From the NCBI RefSeq assembly GCF_001625305.1, contig NW_017803046.1, positions 3,462,556 to 3,526,555 of the forward strand: a stretch of 64,000 nt of DNA. Reading direction: 5' to 3'. Made by a program: the position numbers and the translations under genes. Shown piece by piece: positions 61,661-64,000 of this stretch. The DNA comes from Branchiostoma belcheri. Lineage: Eukaryota > Chordata > Leptocardii > Amphioxiformes > Branchiostomatidae. Within the stretch, counting starts at the first letter, position 1. Each line of letters opens with the position of its first letter. The notes under the pieces were generated by a model. It was given only the letters and a program-made list of their open reading frames with translations. It made no database searches and had not been told where the DNA came from.

Positions 61661-64000
61661 ACCATAACGTACTTACTAGTACAAAAACATTGCCACAAAT
61701 GATATTCCCATCCATTAAATACATCAATATCTATCCTCTCCTTCAATTAACATAACACTTAAGCTTGTATGTTCCTTGCATGCTCTACATTCATGATTAT
61801 CATATAGAATATATGGGACTATTTGTATTATAGTCCTAACAACCTTACTGGTAAGACCAGTAAATTGTATGAAAAATTCTTGAAATAAAATGCTTGTCAT
61901 AAAAGAGAGGGCTGTCGTAACTCATTCTATCCCTGCTGATATCATATGCAAATCATAGTTTGCTCTTATTGATAATCAATAAATATTTCATAAGAGCTTA
62001 AGCCGCTTTTATTTCAGATCCTTCCATTAAACTTATCTGCAAGAAAAACTATTAATGCTGCAAACCCAATACTGAGAGACAGCTTTGAACCACACAGTCA
62101 ACGGCGTATCAAATCTATACATATCAACAAAGCTTCTGTAATTATTTCTTGGGAGAAAGGTTTGGAGACAGATGCTGTCGCCAAGTCCAGACGGCCGCGC
62201 AGCTGGGAAATAACATTTTCCGCCAACAATGTGGGATTCTATGGAGCACATGAGAGATATACAGCCGTATGTATACACGCTTCTCAGTCAAAATCGCTCC
62301 CACCATATATATGTCAGCGCTAACCATGGGTTTGATGTCCGAGCAAATTCCCGCATAGGTAAACAAGGATCTATCAACAGTGTCCCTCAATGCGCGTATG
62401 GTAAGTTCCGCGAATTAATTGAAAAAGTGGCGCCAGTGTCCACAAAAACAAGTTTTACAGGACGAGCGCCACTGAAAGGGACCCAGTAGCAGAGGTCAAG
62501 TGTCACAACCCCAGGTCAGTCACCACTCATTAGCTATGCGCATATTAACAATGCCCACACGTGCCATTAGCGAAGTGTACGTACATCAATCTATCCACAC
62601 ATTTGTTCACAAAAGTGATAGTTTACCGTGGGAACTTCCTATCTGACACTTCCTACAAGGTAACTTTCAAATGCTGTTTAAAGCCAAAAACAAACGACAA
62701 AAGGGGACCTTTCGGTAGTTCCAGCAAGAAGGTTGAAAACATCCTTTCTTTTAGTGATGGCCAAAGGCAATCAGGATTTTATTGCACCCAAGTGTATATG
62801 CAAAACAGCCCTTCAAGCTGCTCTTTCCAAAAACTAATTTTCTATCTAATACTTCAGCCAATATCCAGATCCAACTCATTTATCATAGACTGTCACATTT
62901 TCTGTACAGTCATGAACCTGCTCTAATTCACGTCCACAATCAAGGGCCCTTCTCGGGGCATACGCTGAGATAACACGGCTGCCACGTGCTGGTTTGTCTT
63001 CTCTCGTGCACGTGGCTTTTCCCGCGCAGAATTTGAAATCAGCAAGGTCGCGAGCAGCAGGCCAGGGCCGCGAGGTCAAACCTCCTGACCTGGACAGTCA
63101 TTAATAAGCCAAATGGCAGGGGCAAATATGGCCGTCGGGAGGGCAACAAAAACCTCATGATAGTCCCTCCATGTTCTACCTTCGTTTACGTGTTTGTTCC
63201 ATCCAAAACACTGTACGGCAACTGTTTTGGAAGACTGGCTCTAGTTAGTAAGTTAATCTGTATCAAAAAAGGATGTAAAATCAAAGTAGAAACTCAGAAC
63301 ATCGGTGTTACAAAAAGCAGTAGATGTTGCTAACACAAGTTCTACCTTTAGTCTAGTCTGTGTGCCACTGTATTGTACTGTTTTGTCATGATATTTGTTA
63401 CTTAGACCATCATTACAATCATGTCTTTGACTTTGAAACATTGAAAGCCATGACCAAATGTGCACGTAAGTCACGGGCACAAAAAACTTGCAGTCCAACA
63501 CAACTGTGGCCAGGTAGCTGTCTTAAAGCTTTCTTATAACAAAGCATCCTAACCTTTACCCTAGCATGCTTTCAGGCAGCTGTCTCAGGCTAGAAATTGG
63601 AGATAATTCTATATGGCGGCTATAAACTCCTGCAACTTGTACGTTGAAATTTTACACTTAGACTTAAGAGGCCACCATCATGGCACAAGAAAAGCGTACA
63701 TTGCACTGTGATTTTACAAGTAGGTTCAGCACTTTCATTTGACCATATCTAAATCACACAGAGCAGAGAGTTGAGCGAAGATTCTAAAGCACTTTCTATA
63801 TGAAAAAAATCATATCAACGAAGGTTTTGGAGACGAGAAAACTGGAACATCTTGTTTATGTTGTGTTTGCGCTTTGCAGAAATAGGCCAACTTTGTACAA
63901 AAAGGTCGGGTCAAAAGGCCAGACAACCTCCAATTTGATTTGTTTCCTGAAGCTATTTCCTCTCAGGCTTGGTGAAAGCAGGAAAATGGCCGGGTATCCA

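Noticed and set aside
1..64000. CRISPR arrays, operons, phage or plasmid features
   Set aside because: No regularly spaced direct repeats of the right kind, no long adjacent ORFs and no ribosome-binding pattern; composition and splice signals are those of an animal genome.

Overview
This window looks like animal nuclear DNA, and everything credible in it is exon-sized. There is no long open frame, no operon-like spacing, no rRNA and no clean tRNA gene. AT content is around 60%. The palindrome TACATGTA is common, introns are long, and there are two tRNA-derived SINE-like copies and many short, diverged local tandem repeats. That fits a marine invertebrate; my best guess is a lancelet (Branchiostoma), by inference only. 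I recognise no named gene.

The main reading is one large gene, or a cluster of overlapping transcripts, on the minus strand, running right to left through the whole window. I found it by pairing minus-strand splice sites with open frames. Seven candidate internal exons have lengths that are exact multiples of three and are all open when both edges are in phase 1: 21 nt at 51.6 kb, 21 nt at 48.1 kb, 246 nt at 43.4 kb, 63 nt at 33.1 kb, 60 nt at 26.9 kb, 12 nt at 19.4 kb and 48 nt at 2.7 kb. Four candidate first coding exons, each opening with an ATG in a good to strong start context, also end in phase 1, at 59.0, 21.5, 17.6 and 5.8 kb. Any start exon could therefore join any later cassette without shifting the frame. 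The encoded chain is rich in Ser, Pro, Gln and Asp, looks disordered, and repeats an LPxTP motif in separate exons. The gene probably continues past both edges.

Layout, right to left. 64-59 kb: possible recursive splice site at 61.6 kb, then a GC-richer promoter of four diverged ~150 bp repeats leading into the 59.0 kb start exon. 59-43 kb: mostly intron, with a ~117 bp triple repeat at 54.6-54.9 kb, a second recursive-splice-like site at 49.46 kb, two microexons, two tRNA-like SINEs and a possible exon at 45.8 kb. 43.5 kb: the 246 nt Ser-rich exon, with a retroelement 3' tail just upstream of it. 43-27 kb: intron with the 63 nt exon. 27-17 kb: the 60 nt exon, the 21.5 and 17.6 kb start exons, and a GC-rich stretch (19.7-24.8 kb) with a recurring CTCGCATAACGTTGACC-like motif. 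17-0 kb: intron, a possible exon at 14.8-15.0 kb, the 5.8 kb start exon, a 160 bp GTGA microsatellite, a small insertion with an 18 bp target duplication, and the 48 nt cassette.

All exon calls rest on sequence reading alone. Transcript data would settle them.
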